Below the pieces are notes generated by a model. It had not been told where the DNA came from, searched no databases, and saw only the letters and a program-made list of their open reading frames with translations. Positions 47,547-55,955 of a stretch of DNA of 64,000 nt are shown here, piece after piece. This stretch comes from Chitinophagales bacterium. GTDB lineage: Bacteria > Bacteroidota > Bacteroidia > Chitinophagales > UBA10324. The stretch spans positions 149,407 to 213,406 of the forward strand of contig JACDDS010000006.1 of NCBI GenBank assembly GCA_013816805.1. Reading direction: 5' to 3'. Within the stretch, counting starts at the first letter, position 1. Each line of letters begins with the position of its first letter. The translations under genes and the position numbers were made by a program.

Positions 47547-47945
47547 TTAAAATGCTTCCTTCTCTGTATTTAAATGTCTGTCATTAGCTTTATTAAGTGA
47601 ATTCAGTAATGCTTTATTGAAATAGGTTACTTTTTCGAATTCCCGGATATTGATTGATAAAATAGAAATATCCGGAAACATTTCATTAAGTCGTTCAATT
47701 ATTCTTTGGGAAAGATTTGTCTTTTGTTCAGCAGTTCTACCTTCCATGATGTTGCCAAAGATGTGAATGAAATTATTTTTATTTTTTCCTAATTTAAAAT
47801 ATTGATAAGGCCGGATTCTCACCTTAATGTCGTTTTCAGAAAATAACCCTGTCTGTTCTGCAACATCATAAACGGCACTCATTATTTCGTCAGGTGATTT
47901 TTGTTTGATGATTTCTTCAGAACAATCAATAATAAAATGTGGCAT
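47547..47945 (-). CDS. 5-carboxymethyl-2-hydroxymuconate delta-isomerase family protein
   Basis: 132 aa. MPHFIIDCSEEII supplies Pro2, the catalytic base of the tautomerase superfamily. VRIRPYQYFKLG and FIHIFGNIMEGRTAEQK are CHMI family blocks. In HPA catabolism the enzyme isomerises a muconate semialdehyde product; no other genes of that pathway are nearby, so the physiological role is uncertain. Confidence 0.82.
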   Translation of the reverse strand: MPHFIIDCSEEIIKQKSPDEIMSAVYDVAEQTGLFSENDIKVRIRPYQYFKLGKNKNNFIHIFGNIMEGRTAEQKTNLSQRIIERLNEMFPDISILSINIREFEKVTYFNKALLNSLNKANDRHLNTEKEAF

Positions 47946-47958
47946 TTTTAAATTTTAT

Positions 47959-48356
47959 TTAAGAATTAATAGCGGGTATGGAATGGTGTTCATGCAGGAT
48001 TGTCCATTGATCGTTAATCTTTTGCAGGCCAATTGTTAGCCGAAAATCTAAGTCCTCATAAACTCTCCTTAGGTTTCTGTTACGGCATTTCATTGTTGCA
48101 AAACAAAAAGCAACATTATGGCCGGCTATAATTTTCATTGTCTGAATCAAATACTCCTGGTTGTGTGGCTACAAAAAAAGTGTCTCAGGTTTTTCTATAA
48201 GCGTCAATGCCCATCGATTGAAAAGGCTCCGGGACATCAAACATCACCATGTCCTTGTCGTGATGGGCCAAAATGCCATCCATATTTTTTGTCTTAACAG
48301 CAGAAACCCAGTTGTTAATGAGTTCCCGGATTCTGTTTCGTTTTCCTTGTCGTCAT
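47959..48356 (-). pseudogene. SnoaL/DUF4440-like (NTF2-fold) gene with nonsense and frameshift mutations
   Basis: Scattered frames assemble a single NTF2-fold protein: IRELINNWVSAVKTKNMDGILAHHDKDMVMFDVPEPFQSMGIDAYRKT, then TGA where relatives have Trp, then DTFFVATQPGVFD, a small deletion, and MKIIAGHNVAFCFATMKC to LDFRLTIGLQKINDQWTILHEHHSIPA ending at 47959. The start (ATG 48356) is also out of frame. At least three lesions make it dead. Confidence 0.78.
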
Positions 48357-48583
48357 TTAATTGAATGCCTTTTTTATTCCTGTAAAGGTACAAGGATTGG
48401 AAATCCAACAATAGAAGCAGTGGCATAATTGATATGGTCTGCTATTTACGTACACCCGCAAAGTCCACAGCATCACAAGCGAATCCCTCTTTATGGGAAT
48501 GTCTAATAGAAGCACAACTCTTGTCTTAAGCGCTTCATCTTATTCTGTCGAATCCATATTGTGTACTGTAGTTTTGTCTTTTT

Positions 48584-49825
48584 CTATCTGAAGTTAAATA
48601 TTACAGGAAAAACAAAAGTCACTAAGATTGCCCATAGAACGTAGACAGGTAAAAAAGAAGCTATGCTATTTTCAACCTCCCCGATTTCATTGCTGTCTTT
48701 CACTGCTTTGAAGAGTCTGTAAGTTACAAACAGGAGATTTGTCAGTATAAGAATATTGCCGCCGAAAACTGCAAGCCGGTTTGGTGTAATTCCCCATTCG
48801 GAAATCCTGAATAGAATTGCGGAAAGGGCTATGCCATTGATAGTTATTGTCATCACGGAAAGCGCAAGCAACATCATTGTGCGGATTTTAATGTCAGAAT
48901 TTCCTGAGGTCTCGGTGATTGAGAATAATATAATTGTCATTACACCGATCAGAAGCAGGTTAAAAATCAATAGAAATTCCCTGTCATTGTACGGGTCTTT
49001 ATCCGTATAGATTACAGCAAACAGATAGATTACAAGTGTCGCCAAAACTAATGGTGTAAATACCTTTGCTATTACCGGCGAAACTTTATTTACCAGGTGA
49101 GGATTTGTCTGAACCAGGTAAGTCCCTAAAATAGGAGCAGCTGCCACTCCTGAAATCCCCATGTATTGGATATAAAAATCTTCTATTTTTAAGTCTATAA
49201 GTTCAAAAAGGCCCATAGTTACTATACTCAATAACCCTCCTGCAATAAGTATGATAGTAGTCATTACAACCAGGTCTCCATTGAACCTTAGAAAGTCAAG
49301 TCGTCTGTGGTTGTTTTTCAGGCTGTCTGCTGTAAATGTAAAACCCAGAACTGCCCATATAAACAATGGCAGATGAATACACGATAGAATCAGCGTGTCG
49401 CTTTCATTGTTGTCCGGAAGAATGTTAATGAAGAAAACTGAAAATAAAATGGCAAAAGAAGCAATAGCTAATCTCCTGATTTGAATCTTTTGTTTCCATG
49501 CAAAGTATGCTGTCAATAATGGAAAAAACACAAATGCTATATTCCTGGGATAAAAGTATTCAGGATTAATGCCGGCGAATCTGGGGATTTCAGCAATGGC
49601 TCCTGCAATAACCATAGCAATCATAACAAATGTCAATTCCTTGTTTGTCCCCCAGGAGATTTCATTTTCAAAGTTTAGTCTTTCATTCCAAATTTTAGCC
49701 GTAGAATTTTCCTGCAGCCCCGTATAAACAGAGTTAAACGCTCTTTTGAAGGTTGTTTTATTGTCCCGATACAGCTTTTCAAGTTGCCGGGGATTGTCTA
49801 AATTATTTTTGATTTCTTCTGTCAT
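48584..49825 (-). CDS. DUF4153 family polytopic membrane protein
   Basis: 413 aa with about ten hydrophobic helices after a charged N-terminus. NKELTFVMIAMVIAGAIAEIPRFAGINPEYFYPRNIAFVFFP is the family opening. Function unknown. An inverted repeat CTTTG-N5-CAAAG upstream matches one before the wHTH/membrane operon, suggesting shared regulation. Confidence 0.82.
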   Translation of the reverse strand: MTEEIKNNLDNPRQLEKLYRDNKTTFKRAFNSVYTGLQENSTAKIWNERLNFENEISWGTNKELTFVMIAMVIAGAIAEIPRFAGINPEYFYPRNIAFVFFPLLTAYFAWKQKIQIRRLAIASFAILFSVFFINILPDNNESDTLILSCIHLPLFIWAVLGFTFTADSLKNNHRRLDFLRFNGDLVVMTTIILIAGGLLSIVTMGLFELIDLKIEDFYIQYMGISGVAAAPILGTYLVQTNPHLVNKVSPVIAKVFTPLVLATLVIYLFAVIYTDKDPYNDREFLLIFNLLLIGVMTIILFSITETSGNSDIKIRTMMLLALSVMTITINGIALSAILFRISEWGITPNRLAVFGGNILILTNLLFVTYRLFKAVKDSNEIGEVENSIASFLPVYVLWAILVTFVFPVIFNFR

Positions 49826-49870
49826 TGTATTTGTTCATTTAATAGTCTTAATAAGGTTTTTTTTTATTTT

Positions 49871-49896
49871 AAAAGTACTTTGATATACAAAGTTAA
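49871..49896. promoter_or_regulatory. Operator-like CTTTG-N5-CAAAG site upstream of the DUF4153 gene
   Basis: AAAAGTA precedes CTTTG/CAAAG arms at 49878-49892, 45 bp upstream of the ATG. It shares 20 of 26 positions with the site at 50968-50993. Confidence 0.55.
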
Positions 49897-49911
49897 ATGG
49901 TAAAAAAAATT

Positions 49912-50043
49912 TTAACCCGGACCATGGGGAAAATCAGGTCTGACAAAGCCGTTTGCAAACGAGCATCTTGCCGCACCCGTAAGGTAGCAGAGACTATATT
50001 TTAAAACCTCTTCAATGATTTGCTTGTTTGTTTTTGTATTCAT
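49912..50043 (-). CDS. Possible small coupled ORF, 43 aa
   Basis: The ATG at 50043 overlaps the TAA stop of the wHTH gene (TAATG). The product (MNTKTNKQIIEEVLKYSLCY, then a Gly/Phe/Pro-rich tail) matches no family that I know. The overlap suggests translation, but length and composition leave real doubt; it could be a truncated remnant. Confidence 0.3.
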   Translation of the reverse strand: MNTKTNKQIIEEVLKYSLCYLTGAARCSFANGFVRPDFPHGPG

Positions 50044-50342
50044 TATTTCTGTGATTTAATTAATTTCTCCAATGCTTTAAGATGATCATCGAAGGCTTGT
50101 ATTCCACCTTTGGTTACAAAATATTTGGTATTCGGTTTTCTGCCAACAAAAGACTTTTTCACGCCAATAAATTTTTCTTTTTCCAACCCTTTGAGGTGGC
50201 TTGCCAGGTTGCCATCGGTCAGATCAAGATAATCCTTCAATGAATTAAAATCAAGCATTTCATTAACAGCCAGCGCCGACATAATGCCAAGCCTGATCCT
50301 GCTTTCAAATGCTTTATGCAAACCATTAATTGATAATTTCAC
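50043..50342 (-). CDS. Winged-helix transcriptional regulator (HTH_34-like)
   Basis: 99 aa. FESRIRLGIMSALAVNEMLDFNSLKDYLDLTDGNLASHLKGLEKEKFIGVKKSFVGRKPNTKYFVTKGG is a complete winged helix of the PF13601-like type. Its start overlaps the stop of the upstream membrane gene (ATGA). It probably binds the CTTTG-N5-CAAAG sites. Confidence 0.9.
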   Translation of the reverse strand: MKLSINGLHKAFESRIRLGIMSALAVNEMLDFNSLKDYLDLTDGNLASHLKGLEKEKFIGVKKSFVGRKPNTKYFVTKGGIQAFDDHLKALEKLIKSQK

Positions 50343-50965
50343 CTTTCGTATCTGTAATGCATGTAAATACCATAAATAATATGGACTATCCCGAAGCCCA
50401 AAGCCCAGAATAATAATCCATACTCAACAAAATAGGAGCTGATCAGACCAAACACGATTTCAATAAGCCCTAAACTTTTCACTTCAACATATGTGAACTT
50501 GCCGGCATTAAATAAAGCCAGGCCATAAAATAGTAATGTGAATGGAGCAATCAGGCCAATCAAACCTTTAGTAATCAGGATAAGGATCAGAAGTCCACCC
50601 GTAATAAGCGGGATTGCCATACTAATCACGAGCTGCCTGGCAGTAGCATTCCAAAGTTTCTCCCCCCTCCGACTAGCATTTTTATAGGAATGAAAAATGG
50701 CTGTACCTATTGCAAGCATCAATACTATAACTGCTAAAATAACAACCTTGATCAGGCCAGAAGGCAAACTTCCTGAATTGGTGGTGTTGAACGGTATTTC
50801 ACCAGGGTTGAAATATAAAATTTTATAGGCAATATAAGCCCCTGCCAATGCATAAATACCTGCCATTACACCTGCCCAGCCGGAGAGCGACAGGAATTTG
50901 GAGGAACGCTCCATCATTGAGCGTATCTCGGCTATATCCCGTATGTAATCCTGTTCTTGCTTCAT
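50339..50965 (-). CDS. Polytopic membrane protein paired with a winged-helix regulator
   Basis: 208 aa with about six helices. The N-terminus (MKQEQDYIRDIAEIRSMMERSSKFLSLSGWAGVMAGIYALAGAYIAY) resembles a recurring Bacteroidota family of unknown function. It is first in a two- or three-gene transcript with the regulator, and an inverted repeat lies 2 nt upstream of the ATG. Confidence 0.8.
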   Translation of the reverse strand: MKQEQDYIRDIAEIRSMMERSSKFLSLSGWAGVMAGIYALAGAYIAYKILYFNPGEIPFNTTNSGSLPSGLIKVVILAVIVLMLAIGTAIFHSYKNASRRGEKLWNATARQLVISMAIPLITGGLLILILITKGLIGLIAPFTLLFYGLALFNAGKFTYVEVKSLGLIEIVFGLISSYFVEYGLLFWALGFGIVHIIYGIYMHYRYER

Positions 50966-50967
50966 TT

Positions 50968-50993
50968 AAAAGTACTTTGTACGGCAAAGCTAA
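50968..50993. promoter_or_regulatory. Operator-like CTTTG-N5-CAAAG site upstream of the membrane/wHTH operon
   Basis: AAAAGTA, then arms CTTTG/CAAAG at 50975-50989. Its closeness to the start codon would let a bound repressor block initiation. It matches the site at 49871. Confidence 0.55.
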
Positions 50994-51690
50994 GTAATAA
51001 TTGCGATAATGCAAATCTGCCTGATTATAATTTTTGGGGTTTATATCTTTTCCACCGTCAACCACGAATCTCGCACTTATGCTGAAAATTTTTGAGTGAG
51101 ACACATGGTAGAGCAAATTCCATTTACTTTTTTTGGGAGCAGTTTACAACGATTGATTGTTGCAGTAAGAAAGATTCATTAAGGTTAAGTGATCATTTGA
51201 ATGGTTAGCTGGTACGCCTGCCAGGATAAGTACCTTTTTCACCATAATTCATGCCTTGAGACGCTTAAAATTCTTTGCCAGTAGGGTAGGGGATAACCCT
51301 ACTATCAAAATTTACATAATTAATAGCTACAAAATGAAATCAAGTAACGAAGAAACACGTCTTAAAAACCTTCATTCAGGTAATTAGTAAAAATTGGTTA
51401 AAGACTTGCCATCATAACTGAAAGCAGCAGTCTGTATCAACGGATGGGTCCTAAATCCAGTTGGCCGTTTTAGTTCACTGCTGCAAATCGGTCACTTGAA
51501 TTACCAACAAATTTGCGTTTAGTTAACAAAGAAAAAGTAGCAAAAACAAAAATAATAGTAATTGCAAAGTGATCAAATAATTACTTTGCAAGTCTAAAGG
51601 TTGGTCTTGCAAGGGTAGCAGTGATTGGAAGACCAACAACAACTCAAATATGGATGAAGTGTAGTAAAGTTAATTCAACAGTTTTGTGTA
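50994..51690. other. Intergenic stretch with two hairpins and a dispersed repeat
   Basis: About 700 bp without a convincing gene. Hairpin 1 has arms GTAGGGT/ACCCTAC at 51281-51302. A perfect 9-bp inverted repeat TTGCAAAGT (51562-51570) / ACTTTGCAA (51583-51591) precedes a dispersed-repeat copy at 51609. A 17-codon ATG frame at about 51334 is probably not a gene. It looks like decayed accessory DNA. Confidence 0.45.
51609..51645 (-). repeat. Dispersed 37-38-bp repeat, copy 1 (diverged)
   Basis: Begins GCAAGGGTAGCAG and ends ACCAACAACAAC on the plus strand. It aligns with copies at 55723 and 60973, and has no gene start close by on the minus strand. Confidence 0.55.
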
Positions 51691-52029
51691 TTATTCTTTT
51701 TTAGGTTCTTCCTTAAGAAGCATAAAATAAGAAGCAACAAACCTTCCGTTTACAATCTCTCCTACCACTGCTGCTTTTCTTATTGCATTGCAGAAACCAT
51801 CTTTTGTATGAGCATCGCCGTGAGAATCAATATCTGTTCCATCAACAAAATAAGATTTGTCTTTTATCCTGATAGCGAGGCTGCAATTTTTCCCCTTCAT
51901 GCCTAATTTACATTGGCCGCAGGCGGCATCAACGATCAAAGTGTCTGATAACTGTGTTATTGCCGGTTGATTCTGCGCCATTGAAGTGAATGCAGAACAA
52001 AAGAAAATGAGAAGGAATACAAGTTTCAT
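51691..52029 (-). CDS. DUF6370-like secreted Cys-containing protein
   Basis: 112 aa from ATG 52029, which gives a clean signal peptide (MKLVFLLIFFCSAFTSMAQ); the earlier ATG at 52056 is less likely. The mature part reads VDAACGQCKLGMKGKNCSLAIRIKDKSYFVDGTDIDSHGDAHTKDGFCNAIRKA, with a CGQC motif and a DGFCNAIRK block recognised from DUF6370-type proteins. Periplasmic, function unknown. Confidence 0.75.
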   Translation of the reverse strand: MKLVFLLIFFCSAFTSMAQNQPAITQLSDTLIVDAACGQCKLGMKGKNCSLAIRIKDKSYFVDGTDIDSHGDAHTKDGFCNAIRKAAVVGEIVNGRFVASYFMLLKEEPKKE

Positions 52030-52232
52030 AAAATGTTTATTTAAGTAGTTCATCAATGATTAAAATTAAAGAAATGCTGATGATTTGGGAAAGAAAATTC
52101 TTTTATGATAAGAGATAAAACAATTAAGCAAATCGTTTGCTAAAGAGTTATCGGGAAGCATTAAAACTTGGCGTGCGACCACCCATGACCCGTACACCGG
52201 GATTTAGGATGTGACTTATCTTCAATTTGTTT

Positions 52233-52570
52233 ATGAGAAACATCAAACCGGATGTTACTCCTGTTACTGCAATCAATGAAGTAAAACATGGCGAAGTATT
52301 GTCAATACTTTCAGGACTAAAAATTATTCACACACCCGGGCATTCTGCCGGACATATTTTTTTACTCTTAGAAAAGAACAACTATTAATTGCCGGTGATA
52401 TTTGTGCAAACGCAAGTGGGCTGGGCTATAGCATCCTTTACGAAGATAGAGATTTAGGAAAAAAAACTCTAAAAAGAGTAGCTCAATATAATTTCAATAT
52501 TGCTTGCTTCGGGCATGGTGATGTGCTTATGGATGGTGCTAATAAAAAAATAGCAGAAAAATTTAGATGA
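52233..52570 (+). pseudogene. MBL-fold hydrolase remnant, N-truncated and frameshifted
   Basis: One frame gives LKIIHTPGHSAGHIFLLL, the HTPGHSxGH metal motif of metallo-beta-lactamase-fold hydrolases, then a stop. A 1-bp shift restores KEQLLIAGDICAN, LYEDRDLGKKTLKRVAQYNF and ACFGHGDVLMDGANKKIAEKF. The first about 130 residues, including HXHXDH, are absent. It is dead. Confidence 0.78.
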
Positions 52571-52581
52571 ATGCTATTGCA

Positions 52582-53004
52582 TTAATATTCGAGGTTGTTC
52601 CGTTTCAAGTTTTCGACTTGGAATATTATCGTGTCAAAAAATATAGTTAACGCATCAAGCTTGTTATTCTTTACTTTCCATATTGTTGCAACGTCTCCAT
52701 TGATTGCTTTGCCATTTGGAAATATATAATCGTAATTCTCAATACCACATGCGTTGTCGCCGTCTATTATCATTTGCTTAGGTCGCATGTTTTGAAATAA
52801 TTGTGAGAAGCGTTTGATGATGTCAATATAGGCTTGTTTGCCTACGATTGGTTCTGTCTTTGACATGTCGCCACCTACAAATTTGAAGTCGTCAGAAATT
52901 ACTGCCTCCCAACCTTGCTTTTGCGCAAACCCTTTATAATAGGTGTCAAGAAGGTCTTTTGGTGTTATAAAATTTAGTTTTTTGATTGTAAGTATTTTGA
53001 CCAA
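52582..53004 (-). CDS. NTF2-like (SnoaL) protein with an altered N-terminus
   Basis: 140 aa. LLDTYYKGFAQKQGWEAVISDDFKFVGGDMSKTEPIVGKQAYIDIIKRFSQLF and INGDVATIWKVKNNKLDALTIFFDT form a full NTF2 fold. The only start is a TTG that overlaps the broken nitrilase tail, and the first 16 residues look unrelated to the family. I infer that a deletion joined this gene to the nitrilase gene and removed its original start, so expression is uncertain. Confidence 0.7.
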   Translation of the reverse strand: MVKILTIKKLNFITPKDLLDTYYKGFAQKQGWEAVISDDFKFVGGDMSKTEPIVGKQAYIDIIKRFSQLFQNMRPKQMIIDGDNACGIENYDYIFPNGKAINGDVATIWKVKNNKLDALTIFFDTIIFQVENLKRNNLEY

Positions 53005-53513
53005 AATTTTTCTGTCAATTTGAAGTCAGCACTGTTGCCAAAGCATAACGCACAAACTTGAAGACTGGCGATGTGGCGGGAATAGAATTCCGCAGGAACC
53101 AATTTTTGATGCACCGACCCAATAGTTCCCGATTGATCTATGTAAACCATACCACAGTACAGGCTATAATTGCCGCGGTCTGCTGCTCTTTCAATGCATC
53201 CTAAATAAATAGCAATTTTATTTCTTAAAGCAGTTTCGCAAATGGGTTTGAAATCACCGGCATGTATCTGCACTGCTTCCTGCACATGATGCGCATAAAT
53301 TTCTTTTTGTATTTCTGAATTAAAGCGGGCACCATCAGTTAACTCAACCCAAAAAGGATAACCGGGTAAAAGCCCTTCTCCAAATACTACCAGACCGCAA
53401 CCCTTTGCGCCTGCTTCATCTATCTGCGTAATTATTTTTAATATGGTTTATTCTTTATTTAACCACACCGGCGCTATTTGAGAAATTGCTACATGGAGTT
53501 GCGTTTCTTTCAT
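52974..53513 (-). pseudogene. Nitrilase (C-N hydrolase) gene, nonsense-mutated and 3'-truncated
   Basis: ATG 53513 starts KETQLHVAISQIAPVWLNKE, then TAA at 53448-53450 where relatives have Lys. The same frame continues ILKIITQIDEAGAKGCGLVVFGEGLLPGYPFW (catalytic Glu), through YLGCIERAADRGNYSLYCGMVYID to SVHQKLVP (catalytic Lys). The catalytic Cys half is gone, replaced by unrelated sequence. It starts 10 bp after the flavin monooxygenase gene, as the former third gene of that operon. Confidence 0.85.
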
Positions 53514-53523
53514 TTATAAAAAT

Positions 53524-54555
53524 TTAAACAACAGAAGAAGGTTGATAAGCCATAATTGCTTCTGCAAAACGCTCCATCTCTTCTAATTGCGGGCTGCATT
53601 GTAACAGGAAGAAATCAACACCTACTTTTTCAAATTTTTCAATTTGTTCAGCAATCTTTTCCGGCGTGCCGGTTAATCCGGTGCGCAAGCCACGGTTTGT
53701 TACTGAATAATCTTCCAGTGAAACTCTTTTTTCTAATTGTGTTCCATTAAGCCATTGTTGATAATTATCATATCCGCGGGCAGAGGACTTAACGTCCATT
53801 ATCCGATCCATTTCTTTTTTAACTTCTCCTTCTTCATTTCGTACAATTGCATAAGCTGCTACTCCATATTTCATTGCCGGCAAGCCTAACTTTTCACGGC
53901 GTTCTTTTACATCGTTTATACGTCTTCCTATCACTTCGGGTGAATCTCCGTGCATTACATAACCATCGCATATTCTTGCAATTAAATTTTTGCCTGCTTC
54001 AGATTCGCCGCCCGCATATATATATGGTTTTACAATAGGTTTTGGCTGAAGTATTGTGTCTCTGACACTGTAATATTTTCCTTCAAATGTAAATCCATCT
54101 TTTTCCCACATGCCATTTACTATGGTAACCCATTCATCCATTCTTGCATAGCGATCATCATGTTTTTCATATTCTATTCCGTATTTTAGTGCTTCATCTT
54201 CCCACCACGAGGAAACAACATTCAATGTTAAACGTCCATTACTGATATTGGCAATGTTTGCAGCCTGTTTAGCAAAGATGGCGGGTTTGTGAAATGTAGG
54301 ACGAACAGCTATCATCAGTTCAAGTTTTTTTGTAACAGCTGCCAATGCTGCCGTAGTTGTAAGCGCATCCATAGAAGGAGCATCGGCACCTTTTAAATCA
54401 TTCAGAAATAATTCAGCTATTAATGTAATGTCATAACCAATCTCTTCACTGCGCTGAGCTAAACGCTTAGTATAGTTCCAGCTTGTTTCCATTTGCTCAT
54501 CATCTACGTTGCGAAGCCAGCCGCCAAAAACAGGTAACCAATATCCAAATTTCAT
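53524..54555 (-). CDS. LLM-class (luciferase-like) flavin-dependent monooxygenase
   Basis: 343 aa. MKFGYWLPVFGGWLRN, IAELFLND, ALTTTAALAAVTKKLELMIAVRPTFHKPAIFAKQAANIANISNGRLTLNVVSSWW and YIYAGGESEAGKNLIAR are alkanesulfonate/dimethylsulfone monooxygenase-type blocks. The family uses FMNH2 and O2 on small organosulfur or related substrates. It lies 11 bp downstream of an ATP-grasp gene and 10 bp upstream of a nitrilase relic; the trio was probably one pathway. Confidence 0.9.
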   Translation of the reverse strand: MKFGYWLPVFGGWLRNVDDEQMETSWNYTKRLAQRSEEIGYDITLIAELFLNDLKGADAPSMDALTTTAALAAVTKKLELMIAVRPTFHKPAIFAKQAANIANISNGRLTLNVVSSWWEDEALKYGIEYEKHDDRYARMDEWVTIVNGMWEKDGFTFEGKYYSVRDTILQPKPIVKPYIYAGGESEAGKNLIARICDGYVMHGDSPEVIGRRINDVKERREKLGLPAMKYGVAAYAIVRNEEGEVKKEMDRIMDVKSSARGYDNYQQWLNGTQLEKRVSLEDYSVTNRGLRTGLTGTPEKIAEQIEKFEKVGVDFFLLQCSPQLEEMERFAEAIMAYQPSSVV

Positions 54556-54566
54556 GTGTTTAATTT

Positions 54567-55523
54567 TTAATGTTTTGAAAGTAGTTCAATAAAATCAACC
54601 AGGTTTTTAAAAGGATCAAAACCAATTACATTTTCGGCATCGGCAATAAAATTAGAAAGCGCATTGATATCGTAAAATAACATTTTACCGGTCCTGTCAT
54701 CAATCATATATTCAATTCCGCCTACATCTATTTTTGCTTCAGCTACAATTTTTTCTACAGCAGTTATCACTTCTTCAGGCGGTGTAAATGGCTCTACTTT
54801 AATTCCTTTTTTTGTAGCAGTTGTTAAGCATACTTCACCTATTTCCTCCATGGCTGCAGGCTCAGGTATTTGACAAATCTCAGCCGGACAAAGATTAAAG
54901 CTTTCTCCTGATGAATACACTTTAATTGCATAAAGAAACTTGCCGTTTAAAGTTTCTACACGGTTGATATGTCCGCCACGTGCAGGGATAAATTCCTGCA
55001 CCAAAGCTGTTTCATCTATACCTAATTTAATGGCATCATTTTCAACAGCTTCTTCCAACGCTGATAAGGAATTGAATTTTATAATGCCTGCACCACTGCC
55101 GCCAATATTAGGTTTTATCGCAAGCGGAAAGTTTAATTGATTAGCAGCATCCATTATCTGTGATGTATGATTAACAATTATTGATTTAGGGAACTTTAAT
55201 CCCAGCTTTTTAAACAGCACTAACTGCAATGCTTTGGAAGTTTCAATTTCTGTGGCTCTGGAGCCATTAATAACCCTAACTCCGTTTTCTTCTAAATAGC
55301 CAATAAGGGATTTAGAATAAAATATTGCCTGACCATGTCCACGCAAATAAGAAGATGAACTTACTCTGTTTACAACCACACTATATGGTGGTATTTTAAG
55401 TGGATCGAACTGATGAAACCCCGCATGTAATTTTTCATAATTTAATCCTCTTTCATCTAAGATTTTAAAAAGAGGCTTGAACCACTCGGGATGCTCATAA
55501 AATATACCAATAGGTTTAATCAT
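54567..55523 (-). CDS. RimK-like ATP-grasp ligase
   Basis: 318 aa. FPLAIKPNIGGSGAGIIKF holds the nucleotide-binding Lys and Gly loop, ALVQEFIPARGGHINRVE is the ADP-contact strand and LFYDINALSNF the Mg-binding end. RimK/ATP-grasp enzymes make amide bonds. First gene of the minus-strand operon with the LLM monooxygenase and nitrilase; substrate unknown. Confidence 0.85.
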   Translation of the reverse strand: MIKPIGIFYEHPEWFKPLFKILDERGLNYEKLHAGFHQFDPLKIPPYSVVVNRVSSSSYLRGHGQAIFYSKSLIGYLEENGVRVINGSRATEIETSKALQLVLFKKLGLKFPKSIIVNHTSQIMDAANQLNFPLAIKPNIGGSGAGIIKFNSLSALEEAVENDAIKLGIDETALVQEFIPARGGHINRVETLNGKFLYAIKVYSSGESFNLCPAEICQIPEPAAMEEIGEVCLTTATKKGIKVEPFTPPEEVITAVEKIVAEAKIDVGGIEYMIDDRTGKMLFYDINALSNFIADAENVIGFDPFKNLVDFIELLSKH

Positions 55524-55955
55524 ATAATTTAGTTAATTAAGAAATTAGAAATTCAGGAAACTATAGTACCAATTCTAACTGTAATAAGCACAACAACAGG
55601 GGAGCAAATAATACATATCTACAGTGCTTTTGATCTGCAAAAATAACAAACCAATTTCTACACAGCCAAATAATTTGTTAAGGTTATATACTAAACTTAA
55701 CATTAATGCTTTGTTACTTTTTGCAAAGGTATAAGCGGTTGAAAGACCAACAACAGAAACGTTGCAATTGCTGTTGGGGCTGGCTCCTTATAATGTATTT
55801 AAAGAGACCAGCAGCGCCCAATAAGTAATAAAGAATTTTTTTTTATTAAGAATATAACCGTTCTGATAAAAAATCTTATTGTCCAGGCAGTGAAAACAAG
55901 GTGCCATTGTTCAAAGTTGACTTTAGCACTGGCCTAACCTTTTGTTTAAAAAACA
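55524..55955. other. Intergenic stretch containing a repeat and probable promoter
   Basis: 432 bp without a supported gene. A dispersed-repeat copy at 55723-55760 contains TACCTTTG on the minus strand, a good -7 box, about 200 bp upstream of the ATP-grasp gene. The rest shows nothing. Confidence 0.5.
55723..55760 (-). repeat. Dispersed 37-38-bp repeat, copy 2
   Basis: Contains GCAAAGGTATAAGCGGTTG followed by AAGACCAACAACAG. The minus strand carries TACCTTTG, so it may double as a promoter for the ATP-grasp/LLM operon. Confidence 0.65.
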
